This document shows, one piece after another, positions 1 through 8,090 of a DNA stretch of 64,000 nucleotides. Where the stretch lies: the NCBI RefSeq assembly GCF_026262505.1, contig NC_067203.1, positions 1,612,001 through 1,676,000 of the forward strand. The letters are read 5' to 3'. This stretch comes from Trichomonas vaginalis G3. Lineage: Eukaryota; Parabasalia; Trichomonadida; Trichomonadidae. The notes under the pieces were generated by a model. The model made no database searches, was not told where the DNA came from, and saw only the letters and a list, made by a program, of their open reading frames with translations. Both the position numbers and the translations under genes were made by a program. Numbering within the stretch: the first letter of the stretch is position 1; each line of letters opens with the position of its first letter.

Positions 1-30
1 GTTCGTGAACGTTTTTGCTTCGACTGTCAT
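1..30 (-). CDS. KilA-N protein, first 10 codons only
   Basis: The reverse strand starts MTVEAKTFTN and runs off the window edge. It matches the start of the KilA-N protein at 18346 (MSVEAKTFTN), and the ATG is preceded by the same leader (GTAAGAAC then TGAAATG) as the other KilA-N genes here. Nothing beyond the first ten residues can be seen. Confidence 0.6.
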   Translation of the reverse strand, partial: MTVEAKTFTN

Positions 31-866
31 TTCAGTTCTTACAATAAAAATAAAAAATATTTTTTTTAAAAAACCAACTTTTTATTTTATTTCGGGAAAA
101 TTCATGAAAATTCAACGGGTGAAAAAACAGGTGAGAAAAGAGGTGAGATCTCACCACTTCACCTAAAATATATTTTTTGGTGGTACGTCGGACATTGTTC
201 TGAAACAGTGCAAATATTGTCTTGAAACAGTACAAATATTGTTCTGAAACAGTACAAGACTAGTTCTGAGATCTAACCATCTCACCTAAAATATATTTTT
301 GGGTCATTTACGCTCATTACGATGAAGTCATGACAAAACATTTACGAAGAAGAAGTTTATTTCCTGGACTGTTGTCAAAATGTCATGTTGTCTCATTTTT
401 TCAGAGAAGTTAAAATGACCGAGGGACCGAGGGACCTGGTGACACCTTCAGTTCTTCAAAACATTTACGAAGAAGTCTTGACAAAACATGTACGTTCATG
501 TTTGACAAAAACATTTACGAAGAAGTTTATTTCCTGTGTTGTTGTCAAAATGTCATGTTGTCAGTAATTTTAAGAGAAGTTAAAATTACCTGGTAGCACA
601 TGGTAACATGGTAGCACCTTCAGTTCTTCAAAACATTTACGATGAAGTCATGACAAAACATATACGTTCATGTTTGACAAAACATTTACGAAGAAGTCTT
701 GACAAAACATATACGTTCATGTTTGACAAAACATGTACGAAGAAGTCTTGACAAAACATTTACGAAGAAGTTTATTTCCTGGACTGTTGTCTAAATGTCA
801 TGTTGTCACACTTTTTCAGAGAAGTTAAAATGACCGAGGGACCTGGCTCCACCTAAACTTTATTTT
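31..866. repeat. Noncoding repeat region upstream of KilA-N in A
   Basis: No convincing gene. It holds many copies of an iteron-like word (ACAAAACATNTACG followed by a GAAGT-type tail), small hairpins such as AAACATG-N6-CATGTTT, and several partial copies of the GACAACA-N9-GACAACA / CTTCTCTGAAAAA repeat family that also forms the ends of element C and bounds the primase cassette of B. A 22-bp phased array lies at 194-259. Confidence 0.75.
194..259. promoter_or_regulatory. Three 22-bp operator-like repeats
   Basis: Three adjacent copies start at 194, 216 and 238 with an exact 22-bp period. The core is TTGTTCTGAAACAGTACAA or TTGTCTTGAAACAGTACAA. The second copy shares TTGTCTTGAAACA with the reverse strand of the array at 46563-46956 in element C, which has the same period. 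It lies upstream of the KilA-N start at 30. An operator role is inferred. Confidence 0.55.
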
Positions 867-1727
867 TCAATACTTTTTCAGCACTTTTCCGTAGTTGTAT
901 ATGAAAGACAATTCGAGATAAAAGTCATAGTACAATGGAATAATATGCTGCACACCATTTGTTGTGAACCAAACTTGAAAGTCAGAGAAACTGTTACTAG
1001 GTGGTTCGTAGAATTTAGAAGCAAAGTCATAAAAGTCCTTACCAATACTTAGAAAACTATTGTTGCTTGAACTGAAACTTGCATGACACATAACATTTTG
1101 AGGGTCAAACACGTTTCTATAAACTGTCAAATCTGCTGGTGGAAGTATAAATTTAAATGGACCATCTGGTGGTAATGGTTCGTTCTGGTTTAGTAACCGA
1201 AGAAATTGTGCCCAAGAACGTTTGTCTACTTTCCAAAATAAAAACTCTGTATCTCTTGGAGGGTTAATTTCAATCTTTTGAAATGAAACGGTGGAGTTCA
1301 TCTTGTCATATTCTAGTTTCAGATAGTATGTTCCATTTAGTAAAGAGTCGTATTTTTCTTGAAATTCCCAATAGTATTTGTTCATTTGAGTTTGAAAGTC
1401 ATTTAGAGTTTTCTCAAGACTTTCGTCTGAACGAACTGTAAAGATTCTCATTTCGTCAAATTTGTCTATTAGACCATCAGAACCTTTATACTGCCCATGA
1501 AAATATACTGCGAACATAAATGCGTTAGTTCTATTTGAAAACAAAACTCTTCTAAATCCTATTGCCTTTGCATCTGAAGGACTTTGAAGCCAACGAATTG
1601 GATAGTCAAACCTGTATGCTCGGGATGAAATTTCTTCATCTGAAATAGTCCTACCAGCATTTGTAAAGATATAGTCTAACGGTTTTGTATCTACTACTTT
1701 TGTTCTTTGTTTTTCAACCTGAAGCAT
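867..1727 (-). CDS. Spike/minor-virion-like protein, paralogue 1 of A
   Basis: 286 aa, no close family recognised. It is clearly a paralogue of 5440-6288 in the same element: shared motifs are KPLD-(Y/E)-(I/L)FTN, YRFDYP-(I/L)-RWL, AIGFRR, a CHASFS/VHASFS block, FYEPPS, SDFQVWFTT and a C-terminal FYLELSFIYNY. The C-terminal half resembles 15194-15673 of element B, so this is a conserved Maverick family. A virion role (penton or spike associated) is inferred from its neighbours, which are fibre and protein-VI-like genes. It looks whole. The ATG at 1725-1727 is preceded by a T/A-rich start signature. Confidence 0.7.
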   Translation of the reverse strand: MLQVEKQRTKVVDTKPLDYIFTNAGRTISDEEISSRAYRFDYPIRWLQSPSDAKAIGFRRVLFSNRTNAFMFAVYFHGQYKGSDGLIDKFDEMRIFTVRSDESLEKTLNDFQTQMNKYYWEFQEKYDSLLNGTYYLKLEYDKMNSTVSFQKIEINPPRDTEFLFWKVDKRSWAQFLRLLNQNEPLPPDGPFKFILPPADLTVYRNVFDPQNVMCHASFSSSNNSFLSIGKDFYDFASKFYEPPSNSFSDFQVWFTTNGVQHIIPLYYDFYLELSFIYNYGKVLKKY

Positions 1728-1862
1728 TTAATATATGTAAAAATATATTGTTTTAAAAACGTTTTTACTTCATATTTCTCATCTAACAAACAAGTTTCCC
1801 AACGGTCTTCTCCAACAAACTCAGCGTACATTTCAAATAAAATAAAAAAAATATTTTTTTCT

Positions 1863-2447
1863 TTACTTTACATAACCGCCTGCTGCCATAAGTCTTTGAC
1901 GCCAACCCATACCAGCTAATGAAGGTTGACTTGGTTTAGTTTGGAAACTAAACTTTGGTTTTGGTTTATCTTCAGTTTTTGGTTTTTCTTCTTCTATCGG
2001 TTTTTCGTCACTTTTCGGTTCCGCTGACTTTACCTCACCTGCAGGAACAGTTGTGTCGTCAACATCTTCATAAATATCATATGCCATTTGTTTTTGTTTT
2101 CCTTTCAACTTTTTGTGTTTGTTGTAAAGTTTAGAATATTTCGACTCTAAGTCAATGAGATGTTCTATAATGAACTGTTGGTCAGTGAAGTAAACTTTTC
2201 CATCTGTTGTCTCGAAAGCTCCTTCAGACTTCAATATTTTATTTGTGAGAGTCTGTTTCTTTTTTGAGATACTAGCCGTTCCATTTTTATGAAAAGTGAC
2301 TTTGTAGTTAGGGTTTGTATTTCCAGACCTGGCACTTTCTATTATTGAATTTTTCTCTTCATCTGTAAGTTCTTTGACAGGTTTTGACAATGGTTCTGAA
2401 CTTTTTGTTTGTGGTGTCAAATCTACCGTTTCAACTTCTTCGGTCAT
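1863..2447 (-). CDS. Conserved Maverick protein, acidic/lysine-rich
   Basis: 194 aa, function not recognised. The N-terminal half contains a compact region (about residues 20-95), then a helical segment rich in Lys/Tyr (about 95-130) and a low-complexity Pro/Glu/Lys tail (about 135-180) ending in GMGWRQRL. The gene starts after TTTTTTACTGAGATGAA, a start signature shared with its small upstream neighbour. Element C has a copy at 41633-42211. A weak resemblance to 10090-10458 of B is possible. It looks whole; a virion-core role is only a guess from position. Confidence 0.65.
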   Translation of the reverse strand: MTEEVETVDLTPQTKSSEPLSKPVKELTDEEKNSIIESARSGNTNPNYKVTFHKNGTASISKKKQTLTNKILKSEGAFETTDGKVYFTDQQFIIEHLIDLESKYSKLYNKHKKLKGKQKQMAYDIYEDVDDTTVPAGEVKSAEPKSDEKPIEEEKPKTEDKPKPKFSFQTKPSQPSLAGMGWRQRLMAAGGYVK

Positions 2448-2466
2448 TTCATCTCAGTAAAAAATT

Positions 2467-2619
2467 TTAGTTTGGTTTGTTTTCAACTGGTTGTTGAGGT
2501 TTTTTAAGTCGGTCTAAAACTTCCTGAGGTATAGGAAGAACTTGACAAACACGTTGTGTAACTGCTGGAAGCCGACAAATCCATCTTGAACCCATTTGTC
2601 TCAATGCTGTATTGTTCAT
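2467..2619 (-). CDS. Small conserved Maverick protein (50 aa)
   Basis: Begins MNNTALRQMGSRWICRLPAV and ends in a Pro/Lys-rich tail. It is preceded by the same TTTTTTACTGAGATGAA signature as the gene downstream. The C copy (41458-41613, 51 aa) differs by a few residues while keeping the frame open, which supports a real gene. Function unknown. Confidence 0.6.
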   Translation of the reverse strand: MNNTALRQMGSRWICRLPAVTQRVCQVLPIPQEVLDRLKKPQQPVENKPN

Positions 2620-2638
2620 TTCATCTCAGTAAAAAATT

Positions 2639-3040
2639 TTACATTCCCCACGTTTGAGGTGGTTGAGGTTGGTTATTGTTTACCCACTGTTGTGCATGGT
2701 TATATCCTCTGTTAAAGAATCTTTCACCTTGGTCCATATAGTGTCCTGCTTGGTTATAGTAGTCATTTGCTTTGTTATAATAGTTTCCTGCTTGTCTTCC
2801 TACATTGTCCATCCATCCTTGAACTTTTCCTCTTGTTTCAGGATTTGGAATAAGATTTGTTGCATCTCGTGCTACATCCCAACCTTTCTGTACAGTTTGT
2901 ATAATAGGTTGTGCTTTCTCTTTAAGTATACCTAATGTACTCAAAATCTTCCTTCCAACTCCAAATACACCTCTGGCTATTGTTCCCACTGCGGGTAAAA
3001 ATCTAGATGCAACTCCTGCTAACGCGCCAAATAAACCCAT
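2639..3040 (-). CDS. Protein-VI-like amphipathic virion peptide (133 aa)
   Basis: The N-terminus MGLFGALAGVASRFLPAVG is a glycine-rich amphipathic/hydrophobic helix. It is followed by a basic linker and a Tyr/Asn/Gln-rich tail (GNYYNKANDYYNQAGHY). The pattern resembles adenovirus protein VI and Polinton equivalents, which disrupt membranes at entry; that function is an inference. The near-identical copy in C is 41037-41438. It is divergent from the integrase at 3057, with only 16 bp between the two ATGs. It looks whole. Confidence 0.6.
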   Translation of the reverse strand: MGLFGALAGVASRFLPAVGTIARGVFGVGRKILSTLGILKEKAQPIIQTVQKGWDVARDATNLIPNPETRGKVQGWMDNVGRQAGNYYNKANDYYNQAGHYMDQGERFFNRGYNHAQQWVNNNQPQPPQTWGM

Positions 3041-3056
3041 TTCTTATAGGATAAAA
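3041..3056. promoter_or_regulatory. 16-bp divergent promoter
   Basis: The only sequence between the ATG of 2639-3040 (minus) and the ATG of the integrase (plus). Read from either side it gives a T-rich box, a TA step and AAATG (TTTTTATCCTATAAGAAATG on the minus strand). The C counterpart is 41021-41036. Promoter function is inferred from recurrence. Confidence 0.5.
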
Positions 3057-4015
3057 ATGACGAATCCAAACAAGGACCCCTATGTTTCTAAAGCGACAAA
3101 GAAAGCACTCATGGTAAAAATCTTTAGTTCAACACCAAATGCTTGGTTTATGGATATCTTGGAAAACATTCCGAGGTATAGAGAAGATGGACCTCCATAC
3201 TGGCTAATATTTGTCGGTCAAAACACAAGATACTGTGAAGCCATACCATTATGGTCCAAAAATATTTTAGATGTGAAAACTGCTTTGACAATATTCGTTG
3301 ACAAATACCATCCAACAAAACTGACATCTGACTGTGAAAGTTCTTTCAAATCAGACGATATTAAAAACTATCTGCGTTCAAAAAATGTAAACCAATATTT
3401 CATTGTCGACCAAAACCATTCTGCTCTTGGTGTCATTGACGGTTGTATAAAAATGTTAAGAGACTTAAACCAACCACAAGGTGGTGAAGCAAATGAAATG
3501 TCATATGACGACAAATATAGACACTTCTCCATGGCAAAGATGAGACAAGTTTTAAATATTTACAATAACCGTAAACAAAAAGGTTTGGGAAACCACTCCC
3601 CCGAAGAAATGAAAAACAACCCTGACTTAGAGAAAGACTATATATTTAATAATTTAGTCAAAAGAGACAAACAAGAAAGAATGCCGGGCTTCAAACTTCA
3701 GAAAGGTGACAAAGTAAAAATAGAAATACCTAAACGCGACCCATATGAAAATACTATTGACTATGACAACAATGGGAACCGACAGGTACTCACATTCGTG
3801 TTCGTAAAAATAGAAGAAAGTATACAAGAGAATATTATGAAGTTTTAGGCAAACATGGCAAAATGTACAGACTGCAAGCAGAAGATAAAACTACTATTGT
3901 CAGACCTCGTTTCAAACTTGTCAAAGTTCAAGGTGGTATACTTTCAAAGACAGTTCCTAACAAATATAAGACAACTCCTGACGAATATGCTAAAGAAGTG
4001 GAACATGACGACTAA
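3057..4015 (+). pseudogene. Maverick RVE-type integrase (A)
   Basis: Retroviral-type integrase that would catalyse insertion of the element. Visible parts: an RVE core starting around WFMDILENIP, a second acidic block at SDCESSF, then HSALGVID, followed by a basic C-terminal region with a KLQKGDKVKI motif typical of the chromo/SH3-like tail. The C homologue is 40062-41020. Its end overlaps by a few bases the convergent fibre gene. Looks broken, about one break. Confidence 0.8.
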
Positions 4016-5421
4016 GCATTTCTATACCATGCGTAAACTGTCATGTAAGGTGGCATGTAGTCTTTACTTTGTCCCGTTGTTTGCGTATACCCTGAAACGC
4101 GATGTGTATGGTTTCCTCCTCCCTCAGTGTTACTCCAGTAACAATTTATAGCAAACTTAACGTTGTCTTTAACATCATATCCTTTACCTTTTGTCATTGC
4201 TGACCAATTCCAATATCTATGACTATGCCAACCTGCTTGAGATGTACTTAAATCTATGTAGTGACTGTGCGCAGGTAAATTTTCACCTGAAATCGTTTTA
4301 CTTCCACCTGTTTCCTTTGAAGAGTTTGCACAATACAAAAACCTGTCGACTATTTGAGTCCAAGTTCCAAAACCAAGTACTACTTCTGGTCTGGTAGAGT
4401 TCATTGACGTATAAATAGAGCCTATAGGATATAATGTTTGAAGTATTTCTGTCTTTAATGTTTGAAGCTCTGTTTTGTCTGCTTTCTTCTCATATAAATC
4501 TTGAGCAGTGAAATTAAAGTTTTTTTCATCCTTCATGACATAAACATCTTTACATCTAATGTTTCTCATCGTCGTTATGTCGTCATCCGATGTTAAACCT
4601 TGTGGAAAGTTAGGAGGTTTACAATATAATGCATCCCCACCAGTTTCTTCAACCGTTCCTTCAATACTTTCTATAGCAACAGTTGTAAAACTTGTATGTG
4701 TATGAGTCTTATCTGCTTTCTTCTCTAACTCATCGTTAACATAAGTTTTATCTGCTTTAAGGTCTAAACATCCTGAAACCCATCCTGTATCGGCTTTAGT
4801 TTTTAAAATCTTCGATGTCCATTCATGGTACCAGTCAACCCTTTCTTTCATTTCGTTATCTTTTTCATCCACATATTCCTTATCTGCTTTCTTCTCTAAC
4901 TTACTAGCCACATATTCCTCATCTGCTTTCTTTTCAAGGCTAACGTTTAAGTTTGTAATATCAGATATAGAATGTATATGAGTCTTTTTAGAATATTCTT
5001 TGTCAGCTCTTGTCACTTCACTTGACATTTTATTGTCAACATATGTTTTGTCTGCTAGTTCAGGATGAGTATGTTCTTTTGTTGCATAAGCTTTGTTAGC
5101 TCTTTCTTCTTCTTTTGCTATTGCATCGTCTACATATGTTTTGTCAGCTTTGTTGTCAACATCTGCTTTCAAAAGAAGTTCATTTATAGGTTTCTCGTTT
5201 AAAGTTCCTTTTGTTGGATTTATACAAACAGTATGGTTCTTATTGTCTTGAAACAGAAACTCATCTGTCATTGGGTTTAATGTCAGTTTTAAGTCACCCC
5301 CTTTCAATGACTCAGATATCTTAGAATAGTTTGAAAAGTTTGTTGTGTTCTTATTTAGAGCTTGTATAATGAGTTGTCGGTTGTGTTGTATTTCTCTCAT
5401 AGACGCTGTTTCTTTCGACAT
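4012..5421 (-). CDS. Phage-like trimeric fibre with collar domain (A)
   Basis: 469 aa. The N-terminal ~95 residues are shared with C and weakly with B. The middle (about 95-290) repeats KADK-(T/E)-YVD units and HTH turns, as in phage tail-fibre shafts. The C-terminal ~150 residues (from LYPIGSIYTSMNST) resemble the T4 gp10/gp12-type collar or baseplate C-domain, with GFGTWTQI, ETGGSKTISGENLPAHSH, GGGNHTHRVSG and YMPPYMTVYAWYR; the paired H-x-H motifs suggest metal binding. It probably forms a trimeric receptor-binding fibre on the virion (inference). It looks whole and is divergent from 5440-6288. Confidence 0.8.
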   Translation of the reverse strand: MSKETASMREIQHNRQLIIQALNKNTTNFSNYSKISESLKGGDLKLTLNPMTDEFLFQDNKNHTVCINPTKGTLNEKPINELLLKADVDNKADKTYVDDAIAKEEERANKAYATKEHTHPELADKTYVDNKMSSEVTRADKEYSKKTHIHSISDITNLNVSLEKKADEEYVASKLEKKADKEYVDEKDNEMKERVDWYHEWTSKILKTKADTGWVSGCLDLKADKTYVNDELEKKADKTHTHTSFTTVAIESIEGTVEETGGDALYCKPPNFPQGLTSDDDITTMRNIRCKDVYVMKDEKNFNFTAQDLYEKKADKTELQTLKTEILQTLYPIGSIYTSMNSTRPEVVLGFGTWTQIVDRFLYCANSSKETGGSKTISGENLPAHSHYIDLSTSQAGWHSHRYWNWSAMTKGKGYDVKDNVKFAINCYWSNTEGGGNHTHRVSGYTQTTGQSKDYMPPYMTVYAWYRNA

Positions 5422-5439
5422 TTTTATTCTAGATAAAAT
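5422..5439. promoter_or_regulatory. 18-bp divergent promoter, fibre/spike pair
   Basis: Near-palindromic spacer between the fibre ATG (minus) and spike-like ATG (plus): TTTTTATTCTAGATAAAA. Each strand presents T5AT..TA..AAATG or AAAATATG to its gene. The same spacer is present in C at 38062-38079. Confidence 0.55.
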
Positions 5440-6288
5440 ATGCTTTCAATAGAAAAAGAAAATTCAAGAGTTGCTACAACTAAACCATTAGATGAACTTT
5501 TTACTAACGTCGGTCAAAAGTTTGAGACAGAGACCGTAAAGCATGAAGGCTATCGTTTTGACTACCCGTTAAGATGGTTAAGAGACCCATCCGTCACAAA
5601 AGCTATTGGCTTTCGTAGAATGAAGTTCATTTCAGAAGCCATACATGGTTTCCCATTTACAGTCGGTTTTGAAGTTCGATACTATAACAAAGAAAAACGT
5701 ATGTATGAGAAATTTGAACAGGGAAAACTTTTACAAGTGAATTTGCTTGTAAACTTAGAAACAACTCTTCAAGCTTTTCAAGAAAAAATAAACGATATCT
5801 ATATCGAATATGCAAACCAGTATAACATTGACGAAGGAGAGTACCATCTCGATATTATATATGACAGGAAAAATGCAACTGTTAAAATCAATAGAATAGA
5901 AGACCTTGGAGAAAACGTTTATATTTCTACAAAATATAACAACTTGGCATGGTATAGATTTATGAGGATGTTAAATCAGCCTGCAGAATATCCAGTACAC
6001 CCGGACTTTTATGAAGTCGAAAACCCTAATGGAACATATGAAAATGTTTTCGACCCAGATGCTATTATCGTTCATGCTTCATTTTCTGGTGCACAAAACT
6101 CTTTCTTATGCTTGGCAAATGACTTTTACGAAAAACCAACAAAGCTATATGAACCGCCGAGTGGAAGTATTTCAGACTTTCAAGTATGGTTTACAACAGA
6201 TGGAAGAAAGAGAATAGTTCCATTATACCATGCGTTTTACTTAGAACTTAGTTTCATATACAACTACTATCGAACGATAAAAATATAA
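5440..6288 (+). CDS. Spike/minor-virion-like protein, paralogue 2 of A
   Basis: 282 aa, paralogous to 867-1727 and orthologous to 37213-38061 of C. Conserved blocks are TTKPLDELFTN, YRFDYPLRWL, AIGFRR, VHASFSGAQNSFL, YEPPSGSISDFQVWFTTDG and FYLELSFIYNYY. No membrane segment or enzyme motif is visible. Pairing with the fibre across a shared divergent promoter suggests a fibre partner such as a penton or spike base; this is an inference. It looks whole. Confidence 0.7.
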   Translation: MLSIEKENSRVATTKPLDELFTNVGQKFETETVKHEGYRFDYPLRWLRDPSVTKAIGFRRMKFISEAIHGFPFTVGFEVRYYNKEKRMYEKFEQGKLLQVNLLVNLETTLQAFQEKINDIYIEYANQYNIDEGEYHLDIIYDRKNATVKINRIEDLGENVYISTKYNNLAWYRFMRMLNQPAEYPVHPDFYEVENPNGTYENVFDPDAIIVHASFSGAQNSFLCLANDFYEKPTKLYEPPSGSISDFQVWFTTDGRKRIVPLYHAFYLELSFIYNYYRTIKI

Positions 6289-6292
6289 TTTT

Positions 6293-6535
6293 TTAATACG
6301 GTTGAGGTGTTGGATTTGGTTGCCAACTAGACTGTGGTGCAGGTTCAGGCTGTTGTATAACAGGAGCTTGCTCTTCTGGTTCAGGGTCTTTAGGTATAAT
6401 ACCAACAAACTGACCTACTCTTTTACCAATATTTTTGACTCCGTTCCAAATTCCTCTTCCGACAGATTTTATTCCATTCCATATACCTCTTCCAACATTT
6501 CGAAAGAAGTTTCCTATTCTTCCAAAGAAACCCAT
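6293..6535 (-). CDS. Protein-VI-like short virion peptide (80 aa)
   Basis: MGFFGRIGNFFRNVGRG then two GIWNG(I/V)K repeats form a basic amphipathic helix region (residues 1-45). A Pro/Gln/Glu-rich tail ending PNPTPQPY follows. C has a near-identical copy at 36968-37210. The GFF-K/R amphipathic start also recurs in B (10525-10761 and 10782-10997). A membrane-lytic entry role is inferred by analogy with adenovirus protein VI. It looks whole. Confidence 0.6.
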   Translation of the reverse strand: MGFFGRIGNFFRNVGRGIWNGIKSVGRGIWNGVKNIGKRVGQFVGIIPKDPEPEEQAPVIQQPEPAPQSSWQPNPTPQPY

Positions 6536-6553
6536 TTTACTATATGTAAAAAT

Positions 6554-6915
6554 CTAATGTCCGCCTAGTCTCTTACGTTTCCTTCTGAGTTCCATAGCAT
6601 TTTTTAACTGGAGCTCATACATTCTGTTTCTCCTCTGGTAGAAAACATATTCTGGGTCAACTCCTGTGTTCGCGTCATCTGCATAGAGTTGTTTATATCC
6701 CACTTCAGGGTTTGTATAAAACTCTTTCCATCTCATATTTGCATACCATGGTGGCAAACCTAACGCAGCGTCATTTGACATGGCAGTTTGCATTTGTACA
6801 TCTGTTGGCACTTGACCATAGTTTGCCATTGCAGTTTGTATTCTAACTTCATTTGGAATATTCTCTGGTTTGGTTGTCCAGGTTGCTGTGCATTCGCTAA
6901 GTTCTGTGCGTCCAT
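6554..6915 (-). pseudogene. Small basic-tailed Maverick protein (A)
   Basis: Homologue of the 120-aa protein at 36587-36949 in C. It has a Gln/Asn/Pro-rich N-terminus, a central PPWYANMRWKEFYTNPEVGY block and a strongly basic C-terminus RRKRKRLGGH that could bind DNA. Function unknown. Looks broken, about one break. Confidence 0.55.
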
Positions 6916-6934
6916 TTAATATTAAAAATATCTC

Positions 6935-7066
6935 TTACGAGTACATATACTGGACATTTGCAGGCATTGGTTCATCTTCATATTCTCTGTACCTTTCTGC
7001 CACGTCAAATAAATATATGACACAATGGAAAAAACCTAAAACAAGTAGTCCTATTTCAAACCACAT
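6935..7066 (-). CDS. 43-aa single-pass membrane protein overlapping dam
   Basis: One hydrophobic segment (IGLLVLGFFHCVIYLF, residues ~5-20) is followed by a charged tail (AERYREYEDEP). The start overlaps the end of the methyltransferase gene by 16 bp in another frame. The C copy (36432-36563) keeps the frame with three substitutions, supporting a real gene. It could be a holin-like or virion membrane peptide; this is a guess. Confidence 0.55.
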   Translation of the reverse strand: MWFEIGLLVLGFFHCVIYLFDVAERYREYEDEPMPANVQYMYS

Positions 7067-7863
7067 TTACTTACTAGTAAAATTTCTTTGTTATGACACT
7101 TTTTCCGGTTTATAGGACCTCTCTCATATTCTATCTTGTCATATCTAAACTCATAGTCATGTATGTCCTCTAACCATCTCATAACGGTTTCCAAACCACT
7201 TTTATCGGATGTAAAGTAAAAGCATGGATGTAAAACGTCTAAAGTTTCTAAAGAGTCTCTCAAAGTCCAGTCTACTTGGTATTGAAAATCCCATGTGTTA
7301 TAGAACGGCGGGTCCACTATAAAGAAAACATTTTCCTTGTCTTTATATTTTTCATACAACTCTGTCCAATGACATCTCACAAACTCTATACCCTCAATAT
7401 ATTTTTCTATGTCCTCTTTGAAAACATTTGTATAGTTAAGATATAAAACTTTTGACATAAGTGTTTCAATGTCATGAACTCTTATAGAACCACTATATAA
7501 TAGTCTAGCAGATATACTATCCCAGTCTATATATTCTGCTTTTTTCAAAACCTCTCTCACAATATTTTTCTTATCTAATGGTATACGTTCCATCTTGCCT
7601 ATAGGTATCTTTTCTTTTAACTCTTTCAATATATTGTTTGTGTCTGGTATATGTTTGAGACGGTCCATATAGTTGTCGAAGTCATTGCATATAATCTTTG
7701 AGTCTGGGAATATTGTATGGCACAAATGGGATATATAGAAACTTCCACCGAACAAATCTACAAATGTTAGACCATTCGGTAGTTTCTTAAGTTCTCTCAA
7801 TAGAATATCTTTACATTTACTCTTATTTCCAAAGAACGGTAACGGTGGTTTTGTAAAATTCAT
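7051..7863 (-). CDS. dam-like: D12-class N6-adenine DNA methyltransferase (A)
   Basis: 270 aa, normal length for Dam/D12-class enzymes that transfer methyl from S-adenosylmethionine to N6 of adenine. Visible motifs: an N-terminal PFFGNK (the usual GGK-type SAM-contact region), VDLFGGSF (motif I), ICNDFDNY, and the catalytic VDPPFYN (motif IV, DPPF). The gene is the last before the element terminus and overlaps a 43-aa membrane ORF. Looks whole; C carries a second copy. It may mark element DNA or alter host expression. N6-adenine methylation has been reported in Trichomonas; the link to this gene is inference. Confidence 0.88.
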   Translation of the reverse strand: MNFTKPPLPFFGNKSKCKDILLRELKKLPNGLTFVDLFGGSFYISHLCHTIFPDSKIICNDFDNYMDRLKHIPDTNNILKELKEKIPIGKMERIPLDKKNIVREVLKKAEYIDWDSISARLLYSGSIRVHDIETLMSKVLYLNYTNVFKEDIEKYIEGIEFVRCHWTELYEKYKDKENVFFIVDPPFYNTWDFQYQVDWTLRDSLETLDVLHPCFYFTSDKSGLETVMRWLEDIHDYEFRYDKIEYERGPINRKKCHNKEILLVSKCGLK

Positions 7864-8090
7864 TTATATATAATAATAAAAATGTTTTTTCCTGAAAAGT
7901 GACAGAAAAGTGACAAAACATGAAAACATATATAATTTGTGAAAAGCTCCTGGAAGCCCTCCGAATAAAAACTTCATTTATACTAAACATCTTCAGGGCT
8001 AGAGGGCACGAAGTGCCTGGAAGCCCTCCAAATAAAACTTCAGGGCTAGAAGGGGCGCAGCCCCTGGAAGCCCCACTACCTTTTTTTTTT
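7864..8090. repeat. Right terminal region of element A
   Basis: Starts with the methyltransferase leader and ends in T10. It includes two tandem degenerate copies (about 7950-8075) of the GC-rich terminal motif, each with a short hairpin: GGCAC-GAA-GTGCC and GGGGC-GCA-GCCCC. The outer copy matches the outermost terminal repeat of C (GGCTTCCAGG..GCGCAGCCC). The end is assigned by this match. Confidence 0.65.

Larger units (their letters stand above)
1..8090. mobile_element. Maverick/Polinton A (one end only)
   Basis: Fossil virus-like element, family Maverick/Polinton, closely related to element C: its genes from 1863 to 7863 are colinear, in inverted orientation, with 35628-42211. Its right end at about 8081-8090 is a T10 run next to the same GC-rich terminal motif as C. 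The left end lies outside the window, so target-site duplication and full length cannot be judged. Content: fibre, two spike-like genes, protein-VI-like peptides, integrase, adenine methyltransferase and the start of a KilA-N gene. It looks mostly whole with about two breaks. Beyond 1863 it differs from C, having a second spike-like gene and KilA-N where C has DNA polymerase. Confidence 0.85.
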
